Part shown: positions 1 to 7,173 of the stretch, one piece after another
Layout: every line of letters starts with the position of its first letter
How positions within the stretch are numbered: position 1 is the first letter of the stretch
Assembly (NCBI GenBank): GCA_026692885.1
Contig: JAPLNJ010000366.1
Span: forward strand, 1-19,232
From: Planctomycetota bacterium
GTDB taxonomy: Bacteria > Planctomycetota > Planctomycetia > Pirellulales > Pirellulaceae
Direction of reading: 5' to 3'
DNA length: 19,232 nucleotides
Translations under genes and position numbers: made by a program
Notes under the pieces: model-generated
Database searches by the model: none
What the model saw: only the letters and a program-made list of their open reading frames with translations
Told to the model about the DNA's origin: nothing

Positions 1-459
1 ATGGATGAAAAGGAACGGGCCCGCGCCTACCAGTATCAGCAACAGCAGTATCAGCAGCAGCAAGCTATCCGGATGGCCCACGCGGTGTCGATTCCGGACG
101 TGCTGGCAATGACCCGTAGCGGCGTCAGCGACGAGGTCATCATCAACCAGATCCGGCGAAACGGCATGGAGCGGAAAGTGGACACCAGCGACGTGATCAC
201 GCTCCACAAAGAACGCGTCAGTGATGCCGTGCTCGCGGCCATGCAGCAGTCGGCGGGGCCCGTGGTGGTTTCCACGCTTCAGCCTGTGCAGCCCGTGCCC
301 GTGTACTCCCGGCCGGTGATCGTCGAGGAGTACCGCTACGCACCCCCACCACCGTATTACCGCGGCTACTACGGGCCCCAATACTACGGGCCCCACTACT
401 ACCGTCCCGCTCCGCCGCCACCAGCCGCGCACTGGGGCATCTCGGTCTACGGACGATAA
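1..459 (+). CDS. Gln-rich / Pro-Tyr-rich protein, probably 5'-truncated
   Basis: The frame is open from the first base, so the ATG at position 1 may be an internal methionine and the true N-terminus may lie outside the window. The visible 152 residues start with a charged stretch and a Gln-rich segment (about residues 11-22). A short helical region follows (about 30-80) with the pattern IPDVLAMTRSGVSDEVIINQ, which looks like a small repeated helix-turn-helix-like unit (D-V-I-x-L again near residue 64). The C-terminus is low complexity, rich in Pro and Tyr, with YYGP/HYYRP repeats. In planctomycetes, proteins with this kind of middle and tail often carry an N-terminal signal peptide and a glycine-zipper membrane segment; this is recalled family knowledge and not visible here. 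Function is unknown; an envelope location is a guess. A terminator-like hairpin lies about 110 bases downstream. Confidence 0.6.
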   Translation: MDEKERARAYQYQQQQYQQQQAIRMAHAVSIPDVLAMTRSGVSDEVIINQIRRNGMERKVDTSDVITLHKERVSDAVLAAMQQSAGPVVVSTLQPVQPVPVYSRPVIVEEYRYAPPPPYYRGYYGPQYYGPHYYRPAPPPPAAHWGISVYGR

Positions 460-566
460 CCTCAAGGCCATGCTCGTAACGTTGCGAAATGCAGTCAGAG
501 GCGAGCTTGATGTATCCTGCCCAAATTTCTCGGGCCAATCCGTTGGGTTACGTTCCACGGCAGATG

Positions 567-596
567 AAAACCCCCTGGCAGTCCAGGGGTTTTTCG
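567..596 (+). terminator. Rho-independent terminator-like hairpin
   Basis: The arms AAAACCCCCTGG and CCAGGGGTTTTT flank the loop CAGT. There is a 7-bp GC-rich core (CCCCTGG/CCAGGGG), and A and T runs extend the stem and supply the U-tract on the plus strand. It lies about 110 bases after the stop at 459. Because an A-run precedes the stem, it could also act on the minus strand. Confidence 0.65.
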
Positions 597-742
597 TTTA
601 ACGATCCGGGGCCTTGATCGTAACGTTGCGCGGCGTTGATCGTAACACGGCGAAACGCCGTCACTGCTAGCGCCAAGCGGTTTTCGGGGTTGTCGGTGTC
701 AAGAATGGGGTTTTACGGTTTCGCATAGACGAACCGCCCGCT

Positions 743-838
743 GGGGTCAGACGTACAGATTTCAGTTTTCGCGGGCAGAAGACTTTTCATGGGTTTGGGC
801 ACACGACCGCGAAAACTGAAATCTGTACGTCTGACCCC
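743..838. repeat. Perfect 32-bp inverted repeat with 32-base spacer
   Basis: The left arm (743-774) starts GGGGTCAGACGTACAGATTT and ends TTTTCGCGG. The right arm (807-838) is its exact reverse complement. The spacer (775-806) is 32 bases and cannot encode anything substantial. GGGGTCAGAC-type termini are known to me from inverted repeats near REP-associated (IS200-like) tyrosine transposases; no transposase lies in this window, so a non-autonomous or remnant element is the likely reading. Confidence 0.85.
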
Positions 839-1006
839 TTGTCTCGCACCCTGTCCCTGCTGAACCGTAAAGTCTCATTCTTTACGCACAAGGGCCAAAA
901 AACCGTTTGGTGCTAGTTCTGCAAATATCCCCGACTTCCCTTACTGCGTTTGGCTCGCGATAATGAGGCCAGCGAACCCAGCGGGTTGTTGATTTATCCC
1001 ACGTCA

Positions 1007-1093
1007 GTAGCCTGGCTCTCCAGAGCCGGGCAGGATCGCGAGTGACTCGCCACTCGGGAGTCGCACACGCACGGCTCCGGAGAGCCATGCTAC
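1007..1093. repeat. Imperfect 22-bp inverted repeat upstream of a secreted-protein gene
   Basis: The arms 1007-1028 (GTAGCCTGGCTCTCCAGAGC plus CG) and 1072-1093 pair at 20 of 22 positions. The interior contains a further short palindrome, GCGAGT-G-ACTCGC, at 1036-1048. The right arm ends only about 8 bases before the ribosome binding site of the gene at 1116, so the structure could affect its 5' leader. It looks like one of the dispersed intergenic repeats of this genome. Confidence 0.7.
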
Positions 1094-1115
1094 TTGAGAT
1101 AAAGGAGCAAGACAG

Positions 1116-2189
1116 ATGGTTCATGGACCGCAGGCCTCTTGGAGGTTCGTTCAGACGCGTCCGCGATATCGGTGGCTGATCCTCTGGCTCAGCTTGGTCG
1201 GGGGTGCCGACCCAGCACAGGCGGCCGACTACCAAGTCACAGAAAGCGCTGCCGAGATCAAGCTCGCCACGCCGCAACTCGAAGCGGCGATCCGCAAGCA
1301 GGGCTATGTGTCCGGGGTCTGCGCACAGTCCTTCCTGGACAAACAGACCGGCTTTCGCGACGCCGGCTTTGGTCTGGATATCGTGGACTGGATCATGGAG
1401 CCGGGCAGCGACGAGGCGTATCGCGAGCAGCTGAACACGGAGCTGGTCTATCGTGCCGGCAACGCCTACCACGGCAGTCACCTCAAACGGTCCCTCGAAG
1501 GTCCGCAGATCTGCACGCAGGCCAAACAGCTCCAGCCGGATGTGATTCGCGGGCAAGATTTCGTCGCCGTCCGGCAAAGTTTCCAGTATCGTACGGCGGC
1601 ACCGGGCAAGAAAACTGGTTCGACCTGGACGCAGTTGCTGGTCTTTCCGGTCGGCCAACGCTACTTCCTGTCGATGGATCGCATCGACGCCGTGAACAGC
1701 AGCGACGCCATGTTCCTGCGGATCGACATGCCGGGCCATATCCGACACAAGCAAGGCGACACGTTCAGCGAGATCTACCTCAGCTATCTCGGCGGTCCCG
1801 ACGGCTCGTGCTTGGCGGCCCGGGAATTCGTCGAAGATTTCCCGCCGGATCCCAAGTTCAACTATCGCCGCGGCGTGGAACCGGCACCGCAACGTTTCAT
1901 TCGGGCCTACCGACTCCGCGATCCGCAATCGGGTAAGGCGGGTCCGTGGCTGGCCGGGATGACGTTGGATCCCGCCGTGGTCTCCGAAGCCTGGTGTCAC
2001 CAGCGCGGCTATGTGTGTCAGATCGAGGAGTTCGGCGGCCGGCCGATCAAAGCCGGTGAATCCTTCAGCGCGGCATTTGTCGTCGGCTACTTCGACTCGA
2101 TTCCTGAAATGCATCGCGTGTACGACAGCTACCGCGGCCACACCGGTTTGACGGCCTCACCGGAGGGCTGGAAATTGGTGGGCAAGTAG
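1116..2189 (+). CDS. Secreted protein of unknown function
   Basis: The protein has 357 residues. A basic N-terminus (residues 1-18) is followed by a hydrophobic segment (WLILWLSLVGG) and a likely signal peptidase site near AQA-ADY (about residue 37), so export is likely. The start is supported by AAAGGAG at 1101-1107, 8 bases before the ATG. The mature part is rich in beta-strand-like alternation and aromatic residues. It has recognisable stretches such as GFRDAGFGLDIVDWIMEPGS and FVVGYFDSIPEMHRVYDSYR, but I cannot tie them to a named enzyme family with certainty. The overall texture resembles galactose-mutarotase-like beta-sandwich proteins found beside glycan-active enzymes; this is a guess. 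The gene is convergent with the sugar kinase that ends at 2213, with only 23 bases between. Confidence 0.8.
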   Translation: MVHGPQASWRFVQTRPRYRWLILWLSLVGGADPAQAADYQVTESAAEIKLATPQLEAAIRKQGYVSGVCAQSFLDKQTGFRDAGFGLDIVDWIMEPGSDEAYREQLNTELVYRAGNAYHGSHLKRSLEGPQICTQAKQLQPDVIRGQDFVAVRQSFQYRTAAPGKKTGSTWTQLLVFPVGQRYFLSMDRIDAVNSSDAMFLRIDMPGHIRHKQGDTFSEIYLSYLGGPDGSCLAAREFVEDFPPDPKFNYRRGVEPAPQRFIRAYRLRDPQSGKAGPWLAGMTLDPAVVSEAWCHQRGYVCQIEEFGGRPIKAGESFSAAFVVGYFDSIPEMHRVYDSYRGHTGLTASPEGWKLVGK

Positions 2190-2212
2190 CCAACGGTTCC
2201 CCTCTCTGCCAC

Positions 2213-3136
2213 TCAGCGTTGTTCGCAAAGAAATGCCTCGACGGCCGGGCGGAGGGGGATGCCAGCTTGGCCGCCGGGGCGGGTCGCCTTGAGTGCGGCG
2301 GTGGCGGCGGCCAACTGCAGTCGCGAGGTCAGGTCGAGTCCTTGCGCCAGACCGGCCGAGTAAGCTCCGTGAAAGACGTCGCCGCAACCTGTCGTATCGA
2401 CGACCTGCACGGGATACGCGGGCTGCTGCCGGGCCTCGGTCGGATGAGCGCTGTTGACGTACCAACAGCCCTCCGCACCGCAGGTGACTACCACCGTGTC
2501 TCGGCGCGGCGACCAGAGGGCCAGCGCCGCTTGGTCCGGACGTTCGCGACCCGTCCACCGTCGCGCGAAATCGAGCGACACCAGGGGATGACTTACCAGC
2601 GTCACCAGTTCGCCAAACTCGGGACCGGGCAGCAGGCTCTCGAAGTCCGCCACCACGGGGATGCCGGCCGCCAACGCAATGCGGGCTGCGCGGAGCATGC
2701 CCTCGACGCCGAAGTGATCGACAAACAGCACGCGGGCCGCTCGGATCAACGCTTCCGGAGGCCAGTCGGGCGTGACAGGTGCCGCGCCTGCCAGATCGTA
2801 GAAGATCGTGCGCGTCTGCTGGCTTTGCGCAACGACGATCATCGAACGAATCGGCCGAGCGTCCGCGCGCCGTCGCAGGTATTGCACATCGATGTGCTCC
2901 TGCTGCAGGCGGTCGATCACGAACCGCGAGAACTCGTCGTCGCCCAACGTTCCGCCGTACGCGCACCGCGCGCCGAGACGGGCCGCTGCGACCAGGGCCG
3001 TGGCCGTCAGCCCGCCGCACTGTCGGTCGCGGCCTTGAACACGTGCCTTGGCATCCGCGGGTGGATACACATCGACATACAGCAGATCATCCACCGCGAC
3101 GCAGCCGAGGCCGAGGATATCGAACGGTTCGATCAT
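2213..3136 (-). CDS. PfkB/ribokinase-family carbohydrate kinase
   Basis: The protein has 307 residues from the chosen ATG at 3136. It starts with the typical first strand of the fold (FDILGLGCVAVDDLLYVDVY), with an Asp pair at 16-17 in the usual sugar-binding region. The Gly-rich motif GGLTATALVAAARLG lies near residues 41-55. The second PfkB signature, DTTGCGDVFHGAYSAGL (247-263), holds the predicted catalytic base Asp253. The family transfers phosphate from ATP to sugars or nucleosides in the cytoplasm; the substrate is not evident. Starts 19 or 7 codons further upstream are open. The chosen ATG has GGGAG about 9 bases before it and gives the family-typical N-terminus. The gene is divergent from a second PfkB kinase across 92 bases, so the two may share a control region. 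Confidence 0.9.
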   Translation of the reverse strand: MIEPFDILGLGCVAVDDLLYVDVYPPADAKARVQGRDRQCGGLTATALVAAARLGARCAYGGTLGDDEFSRFVIDRLQQEHIDVQYLRRRADARPIRSMIVVAQSQQTRTIFYDLAGAAPVTPDWPPEALIRAARVLFVDHFGVEGMLRAARIALAAGIPVVADFESLLPGPEFGELVTLVSHPLVSLDFARRWTGRERPDQAALALWSPRRDTVVVTCGAEGCWYVNSAHPTEARQQPAYPVQVVDTTGCGDVFHGAYSAGLAQGLDLTSRLQLAAATAALKATRPGGQAGIPLRPAVEAFLCEQR

Positions 3137-3184
3137 GCCCGATTGCTCCCGCATGCCTGTTGTGATAACACAGACAAGAATCGT

Positions 3185-3201
3185 GGTGGGCACAGCCCAC
3201 C
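3185..3201. repeat. Small hairpin repeat in the divergent kinase spacer
   Basis: GGTGGGC-ACA-GCCCACC is a perfect 7-bp stem, followed by CTAC. A near-identical unit (GGTGGGC-GCA-GCCCGCC, then CTAC) occurs at about 10518-10535, upstream of the TIM-barrel gene. It lies between two divergent kinase genes, where promoters would be expected, but it looks like a dispersed intergenic repeat rather than an operator. Confidence 0.6.
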
Positions 3202-3228
3202 CTACCCAACAGCCCGATCAAGCCCAGC

Positions 3229-4203
3229 ATGCCAACCGCTAATCTTATAACCAGGCTCCCCTCGTTGACCAGCGGCCCGCCTGTGGCTGTCATCGGGAAC
3301 GTGAACCTGGACATCCGCACCAGCCCTCTGCCCGCCTCGGAGCGACTTTTCGCCGATGGTGAAACGAGCGTGCGGGAAATCTACGAAACGCTCGGCGGCG
3401 GCGCGGCCAACTTGGCGGTCGCAGCTGCGCAACTGGGCGGAGTGGTGCATCTCTGTGCTTGCATCGGAGCGGACGCGTTGGGCGAGCGACTAGAGCAGTC
3501 GCTACGTGCCTTCGGGGTGAGCCTGCACCTGCGTCGCAAACCGGTTCCCACGGGACGCTCGATCAACCTGGTCTGGGACCAGGGACACCGGCACTTTGTC
3601 AGCAGTCTGCCGAACACGCAGGTGCTGGAGCCGGACGACATCGATTTCTCGGAGTGGGCGGCGTGTCGGCATGTGTTCCGAGCCGACATCTGGTTCGCCG
3701 AACGGTTGCTGGAAGCCGGCAACGCGGCCCTGCTGCGCGAGGCGCGCCAGCGCGGTATGGAGACGTCGTTGGACATCAATTGGGATCCGCTGTGGAGTGT
3801 GCCTGGAAACGCGGAGCAAGTCGCGTGGCGGAAGCAGCAGGTGCTGCAGATCCTGCCGCTGGTGGATTATGTGCATGGCAACGAGCACGAGTTGATGATT
3901 TTCGCCGGGGCGAGCGACGTGGACACGGCGTGTCGAGCGGTGCTGGACCACGGTGCGGGGCATGTGATCTGTCACTGCGGGGCGCAGGGATCTGCCTGGT
4001 TCAATGCCACGGACGGCCGGGTGCCGGTCCCCGCCACGCCCGTCGAGCGCAGCGTCTGTGCCACGGGCTGCGGCGACGTGTTCAGTGCCGCGTTCCTGCT
4101 ACTGCACGAACTGCCGATGTTCGAGCGTCTGCGCGAGTGTGGCCGAATTGCGGCGGGACACCTGGCAGGGCAATGGAATCTTTTGCCGCGACTGTCCGGC
4201 TAG
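3229..4203 (+). CDS. PfkB-family carbohydrate kinase, second copy
   Basis: The protein has 324 residues with clear ribokinase-fold landmarks: a first strand with a sugar-binding Asp (VIGNVNLDIR, Asp28), a first signature LGGGAANLAVAAAQLGG (55-71), a nucleotide-region NEHE motif near 218, and the second signature ATGCGDVFSAAFLL with predicted catalytic Asp283. It differs widely from the neighbouring kinase at 2213-3136, so the pair is not a recent duplication. The ATG at 3229 is used, although no good Shine-Dalgarno precedes it and the first 18 residues are atypical; a GTG at 3283 in the same frame (at VAVIGNVN) is an alternative. The isomerase gene follows 47 bases later on the same strand, suggesting co-transcription and a shared sugar-phosphate pathway. 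The substrate is unknown. Confidence 0.88.
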   Translation: MPTANLITRLPSLTSGPPVAVIGNVNLDIRTSPLPASERLFADGETSVREIYETLGGGAANLAVAAAQLGGVVHLCACIGADALGERLEQSLRAFGVSLHLRRKPVPTGRSINLVWDQGHRHFVSSLPNTQVLEPDDIDFSEWAACRHVFRADIWFAERLLEAGNAALLREARQRGMETSLDINWDPLWSVPGNAEQVAWRKQQVLQILPLVDYVHGNEHELMIFAGASDVDTACRAVLDHGAGHVICHCGAQGSAWFNATDGRVPVPATPVERSVCATGCGDVFSAAFLLLHELPMFERLRECGRIAAGHLAGQWNLLPRLSG

Positions 4204-4213
4204 TGTTGGAGAC

Positions 4214-4229
4214 GGTACGATGTCGTACC
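4214..4229. promoter_or_regulatory. Short palindrome between kinase and isomerase genes
   Basis: GGTACGA-TG-TCGTACC has perfect 7-bp arms. It sits 10 bases after the kinase stop and 21 bases before the isomerase ATG. It could be an operator or an mRNA hairpin tuning the second gene; with one occurrence seen, either role is speculative. Confidence 0.3.
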
Positions 4230-4250
4230 ATAACCACAGGACGACGACCG

Positions 4251-4847
4251 ATGACAACGGAGCACCCGGAGATCCAAACGTTCCTGGACGAGACGATCCG
4301 GTTGCTGGGCAGGCTGGATCGGGCCGCCATCGATCTGGCGCGTCGGATCCTGAGCGAGTGCTACCACAGAGGCGGCCGCGTGTTCACGGCGGGCAACGGC
4401 GGGTCCGCCTCCACGGCTCAACACTTTGCCTGTGATCTGGCCAAGTACGTGGTGCCCGACGGTGGACCGGCCTTTGATGTTCGCTGCTTGACGGATAACA
4501 TTTCCCTGTACACGGCCTGGGCCAACGATGCTCCGCGCGAGGATGTATTGGTCAATCAACTCCGCGGCCTGCTCGGCGCGCAAGACGTACTGCTGGCGAT
4601 TTCCGTGCACGGCGGCAGCGGGTTTTCCACGGATCTGGTGCGGGCCGTACGTTACGCCAAGGACGTCGGAGCCAGAACCATTGGCTTGGTCGGTTTTGAC
4701 GGCGGAAGCCTGCACCGAGAATGCACTTGCTCCATCCTGGTCCCCGTCGAGTCGACGCCCCAAACAGAAGCCATCCACTTGGTGATCGAACACCTGTTAA
4801 TGTTCCTGATCAAAGCCGACTTGGCCAAGCCTCGCTCGGCCGATTGA
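4251..4847 (+). CDS. SIS-domain phosphosugar isomerase, GmhA-like
   Basis: The protein has 198 residues, the usual length of the sedoheptulose-7-phosphate isomerase (GmhA) family. The phosphosugar-binding motif TAGNGGSASTAQHFACDLAK is at about 46-65. A second loop, AISVHGGSG (116-124), stands where GmhA usually has a Ser-rich STSGNS. The C-terminal helix TPQTEAIHLVIEHLL carries Gln171 and His175/His181, in the region that holds catalytic residues in GmhA. The family isomerises ketose and aldose phosphates in the cytoplasm, often in heptose supply to envelope glycans. The frame is open far upstream into the kinase gene, but the ATG at 4251 gives the family-typical N-terminus. Its place between a PfkB kinase and an aldolase suggests a shared route; heptose metabolism is one possibility, since HldE-type kinases are also PfkB proteins. 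Confidence 0.85.
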   Translation: MTTEHPEIQTFLDETIRLLGRLDRAAIDLARRILSECYHRGGRVFTAGNGGSASTAQHFACDLAKYVVPDGGPAFDVRCLTDNISLYTAWANDAPREDVLVNQLRGLLGAQDVLLAISVHGGSGFSTDLVRAVRYAKDVGARTIGLVGFDGGSLHRECTCSILVPVESTPQTEAIHLVIEHLLMFLIKADLAKPRSAD

Positions 4848-4849
4848 CG

Positions 4850-4977
4850 TAGTGCGTCTTCAAGGCTAAAAGTGGGGTAAGCATCCGGCTTGCCTTTCGA
4901 TTCATCGCGTCAAACGCAAGCTGGAAGCTTACGCCACCGCATCGGTCACCCCAAGATTAAGCCTTGACGACGCACTA
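4850..4977. repeat. Nested inverted-repeat element
   Basis: Outer arms 4850-4867 (TAGTGCGTCTTCAAGGCT) and 4960-4977 pair at 17 of 18 positions. An inner pair, 4872-4894 (GTGGGGTAAGCATCCGGCTT plus GCC) and 4915-4937, pairs imperfectly around the same axis. The whole 128-bp unit fills most of the gap between isomerase and aldolase genes. It looks like a small non-coding repeat element; it could also fold in the transcript if the genes are co-transcribed. Confidence 0.7.
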
Positions 4978-5037
4978 GGACCGTTGTCGCAAGTCGCAAC
5001 TCTAGCCAGTCTCAACCACCAACGCGAACGGAGATTT

Positions 5038-5838
5038 ATGAACCTCGGTAAGCTCATCCGCCTGAATCGGTTGTTTTCCCATTCGTCCCGGCGTCTGTGC
5101 TCGGTGGCGGTAGATCATTTCATTGGCTATGGCCAGGGGCTACCCAACGGCTTGCGGCGGATTCAGCCGACTTTGGCAGCGATCGTCGCCGCTCGGCCCG
5201 ACGCCGTGACCATGCACAAGGGCCTCGCCGCCTCCGCCTGGCGGCCGTATGCCGGTCAGCTTCCGTTGATCCTCCAAAGCTCGCTGGTCCGTCCCGACGA
5301 TGCGGCTCGCGAGCAGGTCACCACCCCGTTGGAAGCCGTCCGTCTGGGCGCGGATGCGTTGGCGGTCGTGGGTTTCGTGCGCGGTGCGACGGAGGCCGCG
5401 TACCTCCGGGTGGTGGCTGACACTGTGCGCGAGGCGGCGCGATTCGAGTTGCCGGTCATCTGTCACATCTATCCGCGAGACGCCACCGGTAAGATCGTCT
5501 TCGTGCCGGACGAGATCGCCTGGGCCGTGCGGTGCGCCGTGGAAGTGGGGGCCGACATCGTCAAAGTGCCCTACTGTGGCGACGTGCAGGCGTATGCCGA
5601 GATCGTCAGCGACAGTCCCGTGCCGGTCGTGGCTGCCGGAGGTCCTCAGGCGGAGTCGCTGCCTGCGGCGTTGGCGATGATGGCGGATGTCGTGCGCAGC
5701 GGTGCGCGCGGCGCCACGATCGGCCGTAACATCTGGGGCTTCGACCAAATCACCGCCGCGGTCCAGGCCTTCAAAGCCGTGATCCACGACGACCGGACGG
5801 CGGCGGAAGCCCTGCAGATCGCGGGGTTGGCCACGTGA
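5038..5838 (+). CDS. Class I aldolase, DeoC/DhnA (LacD/LsrF-like) family
   Basis: The protein has 266 residues from the ATG at 5038, which is preceded by GGAG at 5030-5033; an in-frame TTG at 4984 is a less likely start. The sequence fits a TIM-barrel class I aldolase: VDHFIGYGQG after the first strand (25-34), a predicted Schiff-base lysine in IVKVPYCGD (Lys176), VPVVAAGGP (195-203) and a phosphate-binding GATIGRNIWG (225-234). Enzymes of this family cleave or form sugar-phosphate C-C bonds (fructose-1,6- or tagatose-1,6-bisphosphate aldolases, LsrF-type and archaeal DhnA-type enzymes). Downstream of a kinase and an isomerase it would be the natural lyase of a catabolic route yielding triose phosphates. 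Which substrate it uses cannot be read from the sequence. It is convergent with the beta-propeller gene, 75 bases away. Confidence 0.87.
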   Translation: MNLGKLIRLNRLFSHSSRRLCSVAVDHFIGYGQGLPNGLRRIQPTLAAIVAARPDAVTMHKGLAASAWRPYAGQLPLILQSSLVRPDDAAREQVTTPLEAVRLGADALAVVGFVRGATEAAYLRVVADTVREAARFELPVICHIYPRDATGKIVFVPDEIAWAVRCAVEVGADIVKVPYCGDVQAYAEIVSDSPVPVVAAGGPQAESLPAALAMMADVVRSGARGATIGRNIWGFDQITAAVQAFKAVIHDDRTAAEALQIAGLAT

Positions 5839-5913
5839 CGCGGCGGAGCGGCAGCCAACCGCACGCGGTCAAACGAGCCCTTACCAATCCGGTCCCGTCC
5901 GGCAGCCGGGCGC

Positions 5914-7173
5914 CTACAGGCGGATATCGTAGACATACAGAAAATCGCCGTGACGCAGATAGAGACGCCCGCCGCAGACGACCGGGTGGGCCCAGCTGGG
6001 ACCTTCGCCGCCGGCGGGCACTTTGAACCGGCTGATCAGCTGGTGGCCCTCGGGCGTGGCTTTGACCAGTCCCATCTCGCCCTCGTTTTCGCTGAAGGTG
6101 TACAACCTGCCGTCGGCGTAGGTCAGCGCCCCTTTGCCGACGCCGCGTTCGCTGTATTGTTTCTTCCCTGTCTGCCAGTCCAGGCAGGCCCAGCGCGGGG
6201 AATAACAGGAACCGTACAGGTAACCGTCCAGCAGAATTGTACCGCCGTGATGGTTGTCCAGATCCTTGGTCTTCCACACCGGCTCGACCGAGGCCTGCTT
6301 GCCGTCAACTTTGACCTGGAGCATCACCGAACCCACGCGGTGGCCCGTGCTGATGAAGACCCGGCCCTCGTGGAAAATGGGCGTGAGGATACTTTCGTCC
6401 CAGGGCGTGACGTGCTCGAACTGCCACAGCAGATCGCCCGTGTCGGCGTTGACTCCGATCACGGCCTTCGCGGTCATCGTCAGGATCATCCGCAGCCCTT
6501 GGTACTCGGCCAGGGCGGGAGACGAGTAGCCAGCCAGATTGCCGGCGCTGGCAGATTGCCACACGGTCTGGCCTGTGGTCTTGTCGAGCGCGACGACGGC
6601 AGTCTGCGGCCCGCCAGGACAGCAGATCACGTGCTGGCCGTCGATTAACGGCGACTCAGATAAAGCCCAAGTGATATTTTCGCTGCCGAACTTGTCCAAG
6701 ACATTCAGCCCCCAAACTTGCCTGCCGGTTTTAGCTTCCAAGCAGACGAGGTCGCCCAGCGGGCTTTCGTGATACAGGCGGTCGCCGTCAATCGTCGGCG
6801 TACTACGCGTGCCGGGTTGTGATCCCTTCCAGGCCTTGCCGGCCACGACTTGCCACTGGACTTTGCCTGCCAGGTCGAGCGCGGTGATGACGGTTTTCTC
6901 CTGGATGTTTCCCGTCGCGTAGATCAGGCCGTGGGCCAGCGACACTGCGGAGAACCCCTCGCCAATTCCCTGGGCGGTCCACAGCCGTGTCGGAGCGCCG
7001 TCGGGCCATTGCTTCAGCAGGCCCGTCTCGCTGGAGAGGTTATCGTTTTGGGGGCCGTGAAATCGCGGCCAAGACGGCGGGGACGCAGCCGGCGATGGTG
7101 CGGCCAGGCACACGCTGCCTAAGAGGGCCAGCATGGGCAGCCGCAGACGCATCCGTCCGATCAAGGTCTTCAT
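5914..7173 (-). CDS. Secreted PQQ-like beta-propeller repeat protein
   Basis: The protein has 419 residues. The N-terminus has arginines, then a hydrophobic stretch (LPMLALLGSVCLA) and an Ala-rich cleavage region near residue 30, so export is likely. The mature start SWPRFHGPQNDNLS is typical of planctomycete outer-membrane-assembly-like PQQ propellers. Repeated blades show the pattern of a Gly-rich strand, then ALD-x-x-(T/A)G-x-x-x-W: ALDLAGKVQWQ, CLEAKTGRQVWG, ALDKTTGQTVWQ, GVNADTGDLLWQ and CLDWQTGKKQYS. This supports a seven- or eight-bladed propeller. No dehydrogenase active site was recognised, so a binding or scaffold role is more likely than a quinoprotein enzyme. The start at 7173 gives the signal peptide; its Shine-Dalgarno (GGGAC) is weak. 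It has no same-strand partner. Confidence 0.87.
   Translation of the reverse strand: MKTLIGRMRLRLPMLALLGSVCLAAPSPAASPPSWPRFHGPQNDNLSSETGLLKQWPDGAPTRLWTAQGIGEGFSAVSLAHGLIYATGNIQEKTVITALDLAGKVQWQVVAGKAWKGSQPGTRSTPTIDGDRLYHESPLGDLVCLEAKTGRQVWGLNVLDKFGSENITWALSESPLIDGQHVICCPGGPQTAVVALDKTTGQTVWQSASAGNLAGYSSPALAEYQGLRMILTMTAKAVIGVNADTGDLLWQFEHVTPWDESILTPIFHEGRVFISTGHRVGSVMLQVKVDGKQASVEPVWKTKDLDNHHGGTILLDGYLYGSCYSPRWACLDWQTGKKQYSERGVGKGALTYADGRLYTFSENEGEMGLVKATPEGHQLISRFKVPAGGEGPSWAHPVVCGGRLYLRHGDFLYVYDIRL

Larger units (their letters stand above)
460..1115. other. Gene-free repeat-bearing intergenic region
   Basis: I see no convincing coding frame in these 656 bases. The stretch contains a terminator-like hairpin (567-596), a perfect 32-bp inverted repeat (743-774 / 807-838), a weak 7-bp hairpin with CGTAAAG arms (866-886) and a 22-bp imperfect inverted repeat (1007-1093) just before the next gene. 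The short motif TCGTAACGTTGCG occurs at 474-486 and 618-630, and part of it (TCGTAAC) again at 640-646. Confidence 0.7.

Noticed and set aside
882..2141. 419-codon open frame on the minus strand
   Set aside because: It is antisense to the secreted protein at 1116-2189, which has a ribosome binding site and signal peptide; the minus frame has neither.
2219..3250. 343-codon open frame on the plus strand
   Set aside because: It is antisense to the PfkB kinase with both family signatures.
3459..4250. 264-codon N-terminal extension of the SIS isomerase
   Set aside because: The extension overlaps the second PfkB kinase in another frame and is low-quality Arg/Gly/Ala sequence; the isomerase is full length from 4251.
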